Below are positions 37,113 through 47,700 of a stretch of DNA of 64,000 nucleotides, in pieces. The position numbers were made by a program, and so were the translations under genes. The stretch comes from Phaeoceros laevis (lineage: Eukaryota; Anthocerotophyta; Anthocerotopsida; Notothyladales), in NCBI GenBank assembly GCA_049999765.1, contig JBNGIQ010009593.1, forward strand, positions 222,650 to 286,649, in the 5' to 3' direction. Position 1 is the stretch's first letter. The number at the start of each line of letters is the position of its first letter. The notes under the pieces were generated by a model that worked only from the letters and a program-made list of their open reading frames with translations, did not search any database and was not told the origin of the DNA.

Positions 37113-37930
37113 CTAATAGGTTTGAAGGTAATCACCAATGGTGGTGAAGTAGGAGACAACCTTTTGCCGAAGAGCTTGATCATTGAGGAGACGACGCAGA
37201 TTAGGAGCAGACCTGTTGAAGAAGCGTAACCACACAGAGCGCGTGGCTGTTCATTGCCCGAGAATGTGAGCACGTGTTTCTTCCACCATGCCGCATTTAC
37301 GACAGTGTAATGGAGCAGGAATGTTGAAACGATGAAAGTAGGCTCCGATTGCCATATGGCCAGTCCGTAGTTGGGTAAAGAAAGAAGAAATCCTCCTATC
37401 ATGCATTGCCAGCCGCTTAAGGTTAGCCGGGGAAGGGTCGCCGTCTACCACATGTCTCAAAGCAGAGGCTTTGGATGAATTCGACCATTGATGTTGCCAC
37501 TGAGATATCATAGTAGCATTGATCAACTGGAAAGCGCGTGACTTGGACAAAACTTGATCTGGCTCGTCGACATGGAGAAGAGTTGCTTCCTTGGCCAACA
37601 CATCTGTAGCCTCATTTCCAATGATCCCATGGTGCCCCGGGACCCAGTGCAAGCAGAGAGGAGTGTATGGGTAGGAGTGGTAAAAAGAACGAAGCGCTAA
37701 GTGAGCAGCATGGGAAACCCGGTACCCAGTGCAAGCAGAGAGGAGTGTATGGGTAGGAGTGTATGGGTAGGAGTGTATGGGTAGGAGTGGTAAAAAGAAC
37801 GAAGCAGAGAGGAGTGTATAGGTAGGAGTGGTAAAAAGAACGAAGCGCTAAGTGAGCAGCATGGGAAAGAAGACTCTGTCCTGAGCCGGGAATGTCAAAA
37901 GAGAAGTGAGAGCAACTTGGTTATCAAGAA
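37113..37930 (-). mobile_element. Non-LTR (LINE) retrotransposon 3' end relic with RNase H
   Basis: Minus-strand reading: LHWVPGHHGIIGNEATD with the RNase H active-site Asp, LAKEAT, then a C-terminal segment ending in a zinc-knuckle-like CRKCGMVEETRAHILGQC and, after a frameshift near 37260, FFNRSAPNLRRLLNDQALRQ to the stop at 37113-37115. Plant LINE ORF2 proteins end this way. The upstream part of the RNase H is disrupted by the minisatellite at 37650-37870. Reverse transcriptase and endonuclease were not found. Confidence 0.85.
37650..37870. repeat. Nested minisatellite inside the LINE relic
   Basis: A unit containing CAGAGAGGAGTGTATGGGTA and GTGGTAAAAAGAACGAAGCG is present three times, and the middle copy has an inner GGAGTGTATGGGTA block repeated three times. 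The flanking AAGCGCTAAGTGAGCAGCATG is duplicated too. This is stepwise tandem duplication. Confidence 0.9.
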
Positions 37931-38005
37931 GATTGTGATGTGGAAATTGAAGATAAAGTTGGAAAAATGGGCAGCGCATGTGTAGTGGTGTGTGTAGCCG
38001 AAAGA

Positions 38006-38210
38006 GAGAGGAGTCGGTGCCTGTCGAAGACGCTGTGTCAAAGAAGCTGTGTCAAAGCACTTGCCACGACGCGCATTCTCTCTTCACCAATCGCACACAG
38101 ATAGCTCCGGATCCTGAAAGGTCTAGAGAGAGGAGTCGGTGCCCGTCAAACAAGCTTTGTCCAAGCACTTGCCACGACGCGGATTCTCTCTTCCACCAAT
38201 CGCGAAGAGA
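38006..38210. repeat. Direct duplication of about 90 bp
   Basis: AGAGAGGAGTCGGTGCC begins both copies (38006 and 38124), and both contain AGCACTTGCCACGACGCG followed by ATTCTCTCTTC-CACCAATCGC. The first copy also has an internal GCTGTGTCAAAGAA duplication. Confidence 0.9.
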
Positions 38211-40526
38211 TAATACAGGTGATCTTGGACCAGACTCAACATAGGGACAAAGCACATTGCCCACTTGCAGACACTCGAGGTGTACATCTCCAGCATACCT
38301 ACAGGTCCAGGTACAGGAAAAGTACTTTCAGCTCTTCTCACCATTTTTACACTTGGAATCTTTGAGTTTTGCCACATCCACTGGCAGTAAGAAAGTCAGG
38401 ATCTGGAAGCTTGCGTACTTCAAAGTTTTTAGATCACTGTGGGTAAACAGGGTCGATCGGAAAGCCTCATGTAGCCGGTTATTTGACACATCTCTACGTC
38501 ATTACATTCAACAAATTCAGAGTTTGAAAGCCACCTGCTAGAGTTCAGCAGGTGTCATGAATCCAAACTCTTGATTGCAATGCATTGCACTTACAGGAAT
38601 ACCCAAGGAAGATCGACCAAGAGGCTTGACATTACACTTGGTCCTACTACAGGTAAGTTAGCATCCCTATGAACTTCCTTCTGATCTACTTCAGAGCTAT
38701 TCAGTGATTCTTCAACATTCAGCACTTGAATACCCGCATCCAGCTTGTAAAACCAAAGATCATTCACAGGTATGACATGGCATGAAACCTTGGAAGACGA
38801 AAGGCACAATCCTAGATTGAAATTGAACCGTGCAAACTTCATAGGAATGTCAGTAACATCCAACAGAGCGGCACCCTTGAAGCTAAAATGGTAGATTCTG
38901 GCATGTCCAAGCTGACACCTGAGGGAGCAGACCACATCCCCTCACTTGTCATCAAGGAAACACTGGGTTATTTGTATCCAAAGTACCCCATTGAGTTTTT
39001 TGCATCAAGCCGTGATTTGGAGAAGGAGCCCAATCGCTTATGAGGACTGAACTAACTTGATGAAATGCGCATTTTTGCTTGAGGTCTTGTGCAGCCAGCC
39101 ACCTATTACAGAAGATAGCCACATCAGCAGCCGGGTATGTCAGCCCTGCACGCGCTAATTTTCAGCAAGGCGTAATTACAGAAACTGAAATAATAAGGGC
39201 CTGATGGAGGTAAAAGTTCCTGGTCATCTTCAGGTGCGATCTGCCATGAATGAGGGAAAGGTTAAAGAACTAGTGGATCAAGCAGGAGCTGGAGTTTTCT
39301 CGCAAGAAGCAGCATGGAACCTGGCTCAAGTTGCCCCAACTGCGTGCACCTCAGCAGTCAAAAAGGCCAGATATGAACAGGGTCGTGAATGAATTGTGCC
39401 AAGCACTCCAAATCGAGATCGGGCCCCCCTTCCGGAACTACAAGAGACTTCGATGGATCCATACACGGACTCTGAGTTGTACGTGGACATCAACAGGCCT
39501 GCCCGATCCACCACTGTACAACACTAGCAGCAGTAGGTTCTACCCCTCCCATGAGACTGATACCCGCCAATCTAAGGAGACTCTGTCGAGGCACCAACCT
39601 AGGCAAAAGATCTTCGCTTTCTGTTTCTCATGTCTAACATGAGGAGAAGCTGTCAACATCCTTAGCTGGAGGAAGAGATTTGTGAAGTCCAGACTTTACA
39701 AATGCTTTCCATCTTTTTCTGATCTGAAAGCGTGTTGATCAAACTTGCAGCTTAACAACCAGGGCTGCATCACCCGCCGCTCCAAACAGTAGCTACGAGG
39801 CAACAGAACTAGGCATTGATGAAGAAGATTTTGGGATTCCCAGCAAGCGGCGTAGGGCCATACAGCACGATGACGGGCAGGAATGTGGAAGCCGCTCACG
39901 GTGAAACCCAAGATCTTCTTTATCAACGCCGCTTTCTATGCACACCGGAACCCAGCAATGCCTGCTCGGAAGCAACTGAGGCCACCTGACAGCTTCACCC
40001 TCCCTTTCTCAACACTGCCGCACTGTACCTGCGAAGGCGGATGTTGGAATTATCCGGATTCCGGAAAACATGACCTAACTCAGCAGCAAAAACAAAACCC
40101 CTAGGGTTTCATACCAGGCCGCCCCTTCGCTTTGCTCCGAAAACAGCTGTCACTGCTTGGGGTAAAGTTACTACCTCTTTAGCATTTACCTGCTGTTTAC
40201 GTTATGCAGAGGGGCCAGTCTCAGTTGCGGATGAGGGAAACGAAACAGGGCCCCATCTGATGACGGTGCAAAGAAAACACATGGTGGTGAGGGGAAAAGG
40301 CTCTTAGCCTTCCAAAATCTTCATCCGGCTGCTTTGCATGCAGCTTGCTAGTGATGGTTTGGCCTCGTTCCAAGATAAGAACAACGAGAGACTTCTGTCC
40401 AGAACTCTAGCAAATCCTATTCATCTTTTACAGTTCCGATCAGCACAAGACAAAAGTGTTACAGATGTAAGTATAGCAAATCGGAGAACATCCTTGTTGT
40501 GTTGATTTGGGTCCCGGGAGGGGGGG
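38211..40526. other. No confident gene; unidentified minus-strand coding-like fragment at 38591-38950
   Basis: The minus strand at 38650-38935 reads GHARIYHFSFKGAALLDVTD, PMKFARFNFNLGLCLSS and VNDLWFYKLDAGIQVLNVEE, with a possible donor after DANLP. A TGA lies just upstream in the same frame (near 38945). It may be an exon of a WD-repeat-like gene, but I cannot assign it. A plus-strand frame at 39204-39392 (KVKELVDQAGAGVFSQEAA) is similarly anonymous. Confidence 0.3.
39808..40015. mobile_element. Foldback element copy B
   Basis: Same orientation and about 85 percent alike by eye to copy A. Its arms at 39822-39839 and 39903-39920 have picked up mismatches, so the hairpin is weaker. The reading GIDEEDFGIPSKRRRAI is kept, which hints that the segment was coding before it was duplicated. 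Confidence 0.6.
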
Positions 40527-40723
40527 TGGGGTGCGCCAGGCAACGGAGATAGTGCCATACCAGAGCGACACGCGCAGGACCGAGATAGCAAGCTACCCCA
40601 TTGGCCCTGCCCCCTGAAAGAAATTAGATTAATATCCTATGGATCGATGATCCACGTATCAGATATTAAACTGATAAGAACAGATACTACACTTGATCTT
40701 AGCCAAAAGGCCGAGAAAGGTAA
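40527..40723 (-). ncRNA. U2: U2 spliceosomal snRNA
   Basis: U2 snRNA pairs with the intron branch point. The minus strand reads CCTTTCTCGGCCTTTTGGCT, AAGATCAAGTGTAGTATCTG (with the branch-point-binding GTAGTA), TTCTTATCAGTTTAATATCTG and a stem-loop IIa arm GTGGATCATCGATCCAT, in the canonical order from the 5' end. The first base aligned to the U2 cap position is T where A is usual. The 3' half keeps paired arms but is GC-rich and ends near GGCGCACCCCACC; the 3' boundary is approximate. Expected length is about 196. A TTCATAAA-like TATA element lies about 30 bases upstream; a clear plant USE was not found. Confidence 0.93.
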
Positions 40724-41769
40724 GCCTCTGATAGCGCCCAGGCCTGTTTATGAACTGGCTATTTGCAGTGTCCGTGTGTTCCGCTCAGTATGGGGTATTT
40801 ACTTACTTCGCAAAGTCTCCGGTTTGTTTTATCGTTTCTGCCCGTGATAAGAAAAGGTAACGCCGGCTACAAGCGGAAACTTGGCCAACATTATGAAAGA
40901 AGTAATCAGGACGAGGGTGCGTGAATCGGGGGACGAGGCTCGACGAGCTCATTTGCCCTTTGTTGGCAGCAAGAAACTTCGTGAAAATCTTGGCACGTGT
41001 TGAGGAAGGTTACAAGTGGCTCTATGCTTTGTACACACGGTGCGATTCAGTCACCACCAGCTTTGCTCAATCAAGTACTAGTGCCCACAGGATTGCAGAA
41101 CAAGCTTTGGGAATCTTGAGCACTATTAACTGGCCAAGGTTCCAGTTGGCCACGTGTATCAAACGGAAGACTGAAGTTTATTTTCTCAGGATTCTTTGCT
41201 TGAGCACTCGTTAAAGTCCAGACAGCTAATGGTCCCCGTCCAGATGGACGGGGACTCCCGGTCGCCGGTCGAAAAACCTGACGGGGTGTTCAATTCCCAT
41301 GTGGAGTTGGCTAAAACCATAATCTACCTACTACTACTATTACTACTAATCACAAACTGAGTGTCATTTTGCAGCTCATTCCTATATGAAATGGGAATTC
41401 ATGCTCTCAACTGCATTGTTCAACAAACAAGTTTGCGTTAAACTTACAAAATTGTCGAGATGTGGAGATTCTCTTGGCGTTTATCCTTGAAGACTTAAAA
41501 TTGCAAGCTTGCTCAGATTTCAACTTGTAGCACCAGAAAGCCCAACCTAACATGTACATCTGATTTCGGAGGCCTGCCTGCCCTCCAACGACCCTCCAAT
41601 TCAACACTAAGCTTTTCAGAACAGCAAGCTTAATAAGCAGTGGTAATTATGGAGTTATTCTGCTGTCCAAACCTGTACTAGAACCTCCTTCCTTGGTTCT
41701 TTCGTTTCCAACCCAGGCGCAAGTAAGGTGTATAGTCCTACAGGTTAAGTAGTAGTCTAAATTTAACCG
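40724..41769. other. U2 upstream region and spacer
   Basis: It should contain the U2 promoter (right of 40723). No gene recognised. A short (CTA)n-like tract lies near 41325-41350. Confidence 0.4.
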
Positions 41770-43445
41770 GGCGGCCCCTTGATTGGGGATGCAACCAAGG
41801 GGCAGCCCGGATCTCAGGATACGGATGCACCTGCCATTCAAGAGAAAGAACCGCATGTGATGGATCCATGTCTTTCGACCATGTTCTTGGTGTGTTGCCT
41901 GTGCAGCTTTGTGAGAAGAAAATCAGATTGTTCAGTATGCCTCAGTGTATACTTATGTCAGGGTCGTAATTGTCTACATTTGTGAAAGAATGGTGACCAA
42001 CTACATGCTGTTGCCTCCACATAAAACTGCATATGGAAAGGTATGATAAGAATCCTGAAGAGTGATGGCTACTGAAGGCCTGCAAAGGGTCTGTATGTGC
42101 TAGAGTGTAGAAGACTACCCAAACTTGTCACACATGTACATAGCCTGGCAAATCGGTGAATGCAATACATCAACACAACAAAGGCAAGTGCTATGAGATT
42201 TACCTGCTGTCACCAATAATATCCAAGGACGCACGGGTCCATTATGTAGCCAACACTGGTCCAATCTGAATATGCCCCTGCAGCCAAACAATAACACTGA
42301 CTCTGCAAGGAAGCCACTAATTTGAGCATACGGCCGTTTCTGAAACCAACAACCAGTAAGAGTATGGACAAAAAGATTGGCAACCACTAGGAGCTCAACT
42401 CAACAGTATAATATCACCCCTGCTACAGTTTTTGACAGTATGCAACCGTCACGTCCTACCCATAAACTCTCGATCACTACTCCCAGCTTCAAGCAAAGAC
42501 TTAATTTCCGAACAGAACTCTCACGTGGTTTAATTTCCATCGTGCTGGATAGACACACCAGTCGAGATCGCCAGCAAATAATCCCATGCCAACTGCGAAG
42601 AAGAGAGACAGCAGTAAGCTCTGAGAGCCGAAGAAGCTCAAGTAGTAGCACAACGCATAACCAGCAAGTATCAGGGTTGACTTGATGAACATGTGAGGAT
42701 GAAATCTGGGATTTATCTGCAAACCTAGGCCTGCAGTTTTCTTAGAGTGGAGCGGTCATGAAATACATGCAGCTTTAAAAGCTAAGAGTAAGTTAGATAG
42801 GCCACCACATGCATGGGGCTTACATGTAGAGCCATAAACGAGGTGATGTTCCTTCTGCCGCTTGAAGTAGGCTTCCACCCTTTGTTTCAGCGTCAGGTAA
42901 AAGTCTTCATTGGATGCATCAGGATATTCCACCACTGACGACTTCAACGACTCATCTCCAGGACTGCTGCCCACTTCACCTATGCAGTATTGTGGGCCAG
43001 CATCTTTCCTGCACAAACAAGAGCAGAACTGAGTGGAATTTTCAACCGGCAAGTGTGCCCAAGGCAACAAAGTTGAGTATTAGCCAACCATGTGCGGACA
43101 TAGCATGCTTGGTTAGAGGACTGTAGTAGTACCTCACATAGAGCGGGTGATAGGAATCAAAGAGCTGAGTCGAGTCCTGTCCAGCCTTGACATGGATTAA
43201 GCTACCTCCCGGATGTGTTGGCACCCTGCAACACGCAAAAAGAAAAAGGTCGAAGCAGAAACGGGATCAGCAAGGGCTCCAGCTCTACTATCGTTGCAGT
43301 CACTAGTACCCGACTGTCTAGGGGTGGTGAGAGCAGGAAGGAGATAGTACCATGATGTGACATCATAGACTTTGCCCCATATAACCAACCAACAATCCTC
43401 GGGAGTGTCGTGTACCGCCACTTTGCTCAAGCAAAACTTGTTCAT
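41770..43445 (-). pseudogene. Front-end fatty-acid desaturase (cytochrome b5-fused) relic
   Basis: Such desaturases insert Delta5/Delta6/Delta8 double bonds in acyl chains. Minus-strand exons occur in the right order: a b5 domain (MNKFCLSKVAVHDTPEDC, WLVIWGKVYDVTSW at 43351-43445; THPGGSLIHVKAGQDSTQLF at 43133-43225), a linker (YPDASNEDFYLTLKQRVEAY at 42840-43008), membrane segments (FHPHMFIKSTLILAGYALCY, about 42600-42716), GAYSDWTSVGYIM (about 42260) and the second His box FMWRQQHVVGHHSFTNVDNY (about 41960-42030). The first His box (HDGNH) is not found, a one-base loss follows GYIM, the next donor is defective, and the third His box (QxxHH) and C-terminus are absent. Closest to bryophyte-type Delta5 desaturases by motif wording. 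Confidence 0.82.
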
Positions 43446-44636
43446 GATCAACTGCAATGCCTCATCTTGGAGCGGCGCACCAACTCGGCGACTTGTCGCT
43501 CGACTTCTCGGGTAAGGTGCGCATCGCCGTGACAACAGTGACGGCCTGCGAGAGGTCTACCATGAGCTCTCGGATGCGGACTTGAACCTCCTTGCTGCCC
43601 TTGTTCTGCTTGCTTGCTCCACGGTGGAACAGCGCCTTGGCCAGCTCCACAACCTTGCCGTTGAAGATTCTTGCGCTGCTCGTCATTCTGCACTTTGTCC
43701 AGGGCCAGAAGTAGCTGCTCCCCTAGCTAGGGCTGTGAAGTGAGGAGTGAGCAGTTCCTCTTGCCGCGAAACCTGATGAGACCTGGATTTGTTGCAGGTG
43801 CTTTCAAGAGGGTGGTGCCGTCCATGTCCACCTGGTCTGCTAGCTCCTTTGTCAAGATTCCCCGGGATTTCAACTGCTGGCCGCCCCTGCCACAGCTACC
43901 AGCTCTGCCATGGTCAGCCTGAAGGTTTCCCCGCAGGCCAAGGCCCTGCCTGCCGCTTCTTATATATATTGATCAACCTGTGGCAAGGGCTCCTTGGCAC
44001 TTGATCAATGCGAAGATATCTGTTGGAGATTGAGCTGTGCAGATTTCAACTATATCGAGTTCCAATCGTGGAGTCACACAGTCAGGACTGTCTCAGCAAT
44101 TGTGTCCTCCTCTCCGGGACGATCCAGGCCAGGCGGGGCAGATGCACGTGCTACTAACTAGTGTGAACAGGACCAGGGACTGGTATTAAAATAACTTACA
44201 AGTTTCATCCAGGACGCCCAGGTCCGGGCCTGGCTGCCTGGCTTTGGCAGCATTTTCGCAGACCCCACAATGTTGTGGGACCTAGGCAGATGGCGGTCAC
44301 CGGTATCACGGGATTTGTATACAAAGCTATCGTCACAATTTCCCTGGCCGGAAGTCTGGTTGTCTCCTTCTTCAAAGCAGCTTCCGCTGCTGCTGCCACA
44401 CTCAACGCGTTAACGCGTTAACGCAGTCAAGTGGTCAAGTTTTGAAGCGGTCAAGTTGTGAACGCGTCTGCACGACTGTGATGCACGACTGTGATGCTGT
44501 GATTCCTCAATTATAAAGCCGTGCCATTTTTCACCAAAAAAAAGTTGTGAAACGCGTCTGGCGGACCGGTATTAAAATAACTCTACACAACTTTCGTGCT
44601 GCCACACGCGACGCGTTCTCGGGCCCCGTTCTCCCT
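43446..44636. other. Spacer between the desaturase relic and the CHAT gene
   Basis: GC-rich minus-strand frames at 43448-43693 may be the N-terminus of the desaturase or noise. Around 44401-44500 are ACGCGTTAACGCGTTAACGC, repeated GTCAAGT words and two GCACGACTGTGAT copies. A GGTATTAAAATAACT word occurs at about 44182 and 44570. Confidence 0.4.
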
Positions 44637-44637
44637 C

Positions 44638-44646
44638 TATATATAA
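44638..44646 (+). promoter_or_regulatory. TATA box of the CHAT gene
   Basis: TATATATAA lies about 83 bases upstream of the chosen ATG at 44729, a usual spacing for a plant TATA box plus a short 5' UTR. Confidence 0.6.
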
Positions 44647-44728
44647 TGGTGGACAAGATTTGTGGCGTTGAGCGGGCCATGTCTTTTTGCTCGCCAAGCT
44701 TGCCCGACGGCTGCAGGAACTGGTGAAG

Positions 44729-47700
44729 ATGTCCACTACCGCGATAATGGACGAGCTCCCTCAGCCTGGGCAGCAGCAGCAGCAGCAAGAGCAAGAGAGG
44801 GAGGAGGCTGCGGACTGTGACGCTGACATTGGCGCAATGGATGTGCATATCGATGTGGAGCAGCTGCCCCAAGGTCTGCGACAGCTGGTTGCCCAGCTTA
44901 GGAAGGTGCCGCCCACGATCCAGGAGGTGGATCTTGGAGGGCCGGACCAATTGCAAGGCGGCGACTATTTCCGGATGGATCCACCAGCTGGTGCTGGTAG
45001 TTTGTGGTACAGAAGAGTGAGGCTGTGGGTGCTGGGACTGATCGGCAGCTGCCCATCGTTGAGGGTGGTGAAACTGGGCAACTGCGGCATTACGAGTGAA
45101 TCGGAAGTGGAGCGTCTTTGCCAGGGCCTCAAGTCCAACGCGCTGCTGCAATGGCTCACTCTGGACGGCAACGTGGGCTTTGGCTCCGACTTTGGGTGCC
45201 TGCATGTGGGCCGCATCCTGGCCAGCAGCGCTAGCGGCACAAGCTTGGAGGAACTGGATATGGACGGAGTGGGGTTGAGAGCAGCAGGGCTGTCTCAGCT
45301 TCTGAGCACCCTGCTGGCCAACACGGAGGCCTCCTGCCTCCAAACCTTGGACGTGGAGAACAATCCCGAGTGCCTGGCAGATGAGCGTGCAGCAGAGTTG
45401 TTGGCCCAAGTCGTCTTGAGAAGCAAGTGCCTTCGGAAGATCAGGATTGGAAACACGGGACTGGCGGTGGCTGGAGCTGCCCTGCTCTCTACAGCCTTGG
45501 GTGCTCACCTGGAGGCTGCGAGGGAGGTCACCAGCATGAGGGATAATGAGGATGAGACGTTGGAAGTGGGCTTCATTTGGCTGCTTGAAGCCATGTTGAG
45601 GAGTGGTGAGAAGGCAGCAGATGCCGAGGAGCTGGGCGCGGCTGTGGATTGGTACCACAAGGCTGTGGAGGTGGCCCGCGTCGGCCGGACGGCGGAGCAT
45701 TTAAATTTGTCCCACCTGTCCTACCGGATAGGAGAGTTGCACTACTTGGCCGGGGCTTGGACGATGTCGCTGGAGATGTTGTCCAACTGTCTGCGGCATG
45801 TGCTGTTGGCGGTCGGTGACACGCGCATCGACGCGCGGACTGAGCTGTGGACTATCAACAACACGGGCCGGCCAGAACCTCCACGGCATGTGACAAAAGC
45901 GGTAATCTTGGTGCACAGGCTACCGCTGCAAATCCAGAGCCCGGGCCGCTTCGGCGAGCGCCATGTGGGGGATGCCTGGGTCCTGCAGGACGTGGACGTG
46001 CTCGTGAACGACATTCGTTGTATGAGGGTGGTACAGATCCAGGTCACGTTGGGAGCGGCTCTATGTGCGGTGTCGAAGCCGGAAGGGATCCGGTGGCTGG
46101 AAGCTGCCCGCGATGCTCTACTGCTGGGAATGGAAATGGACGGAGCGGAGTTGGCTCTGTACGACGTGCAAATATGCCTGGCCCAGGCCTACTCCAAGCT
46201 CGCCCACGACAGCAGCAAAGCGGCCCAGATGTACGAGCTGTGCAGGGACATGGCCACCCATCTGCACAACCGTCTGGCCATGCAGCTGGACGCAGCCCGG
46301 GAGTGGGCGCACGCTGGTGACCTGCTGACGGCCGAGGAGGCAGTATTGGAGGCTCTGGACTTTCTGGTTCCACCAGCCGAGCAGAGTAGTGCTAGCGCTT
46401 CGGAGGTAACATCCATTTTGTGGGGCTCAGCTACTACAGCAGAGTCATCGCGATTTGGTCTGCTGGCCAACGCTGCCTGGTTGGTGGCGTCGCTGTGGCC
46501 GCGTGAGCAGCGACGTGAGCATATGCACGCTAAGCTCAAAGCAGCCCTGCAAGCTGCCTGGGAGCTCTACTGCCGGTCGCTCACCAACAATGTGGACGAC
46601 TGCTTGATCACTTCTGCACTACTTGAGCTGGTGGACGTGTACCAGACGGACGAGGAGTGGGCAGCTGCCGAGGGGCTGCTGGACGCTCTGGCACCCCAGT
46701 TGAAGGACTCGAGAGACTTCCAGACACGCGAAGCGCTGCAGCTGCGCCACACCAGGCACTACCTGCAGGCTGCTGGTGTCTTCAGGGACCTACTACTAAG
46801 CTCGGCGTCGGAGGATAGTATCGATGATGCTACTGGTACGGTCCCTGCCATCTACCATGATGATGCTACTCGTTTCTCGCCCATCTTCCATGCCCAGCTC
46901 ATGCTGTCAACCGCGCTAGATTACGGGCGCGTGGGGCAGCACCAGTTGGCCGCGAGGATGCTCGACCGTCTGGAGCGCATGATCCGGGCCACGACATCGT
47001 GGCCGCGACTCAATCCCTTCACTAATGATGTCGATCCCAAGCAGAATTTGGAATTGAAGCTTTGCCTTGCTCGGGTCGCGATTGCCGAGGAAACCGGTAG
47101 GTCTGACGAGGGGGTGATGTGGTTGCACAAGGCAGCCTCCCTCCAGGAGGCCATAATCAATGACATCCAGCAACAGCAACAGCAACTTCCTCTTGCCAAG
47201 CACCTTGTGAGGAGGGCGCTGGTGTCTGCGCTCACAACCCAAGCCCACATCTATCACGTACTGAACAAGGACGATGTGAAAGGGCTGGAAGCCAAGATTG
47301 AGAGGATACAGACGCTGGACCCGGATATGGATGCAGGCAAAGTGTACATGCGCGAACTGCGGTTGCGGCTCTTGTTGGCGAAAGGGGATAGGGAGGAAGC
47401 AGTGGAGTTGATGAGGGAATTGTTTCTGCTCATGGCAGAGCGTCAGGAGGGCGGAGGAGGTGGTGACGACGACAACTGGATCAGGGGCTACAAACAGGGG
47501 GGGAATTATATGAACCTGGCGGAAATGGTTGAACTGCTGCAGGGAATCCACATACATTTAGGCCGCTACGACAAGGCGCTATTGTGGGCGGAGCGAGGCA
47601 GGATGCGCCTCTTCATGCACCGGGTACATGCGCAGGAGGATGATCCGGAGTCGGCCATGGATTCCACGCCTAACGACTTCGACAGGGACGACGGGAAAGC

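Noticed and set aside
37978-38244. 88-codon plus-strand frame
   Set aside because: Generated by the two-copy duplication at 38006-38210; no protein family.
44531-45700. Long open frame (389 codons) on the minus strand
   Set aside because: Antisense to the first exon of the CHAT gene and caused by its GC-rich codon use; Gln/His-rich with no domain.
45842-46040. Possible retained intron or insertion in the CHAT gene TPR region
   Set aside because: The segment is in frame, lacks clear GT-AG borders with a branch site, and removing it is not needed for the domain layout.
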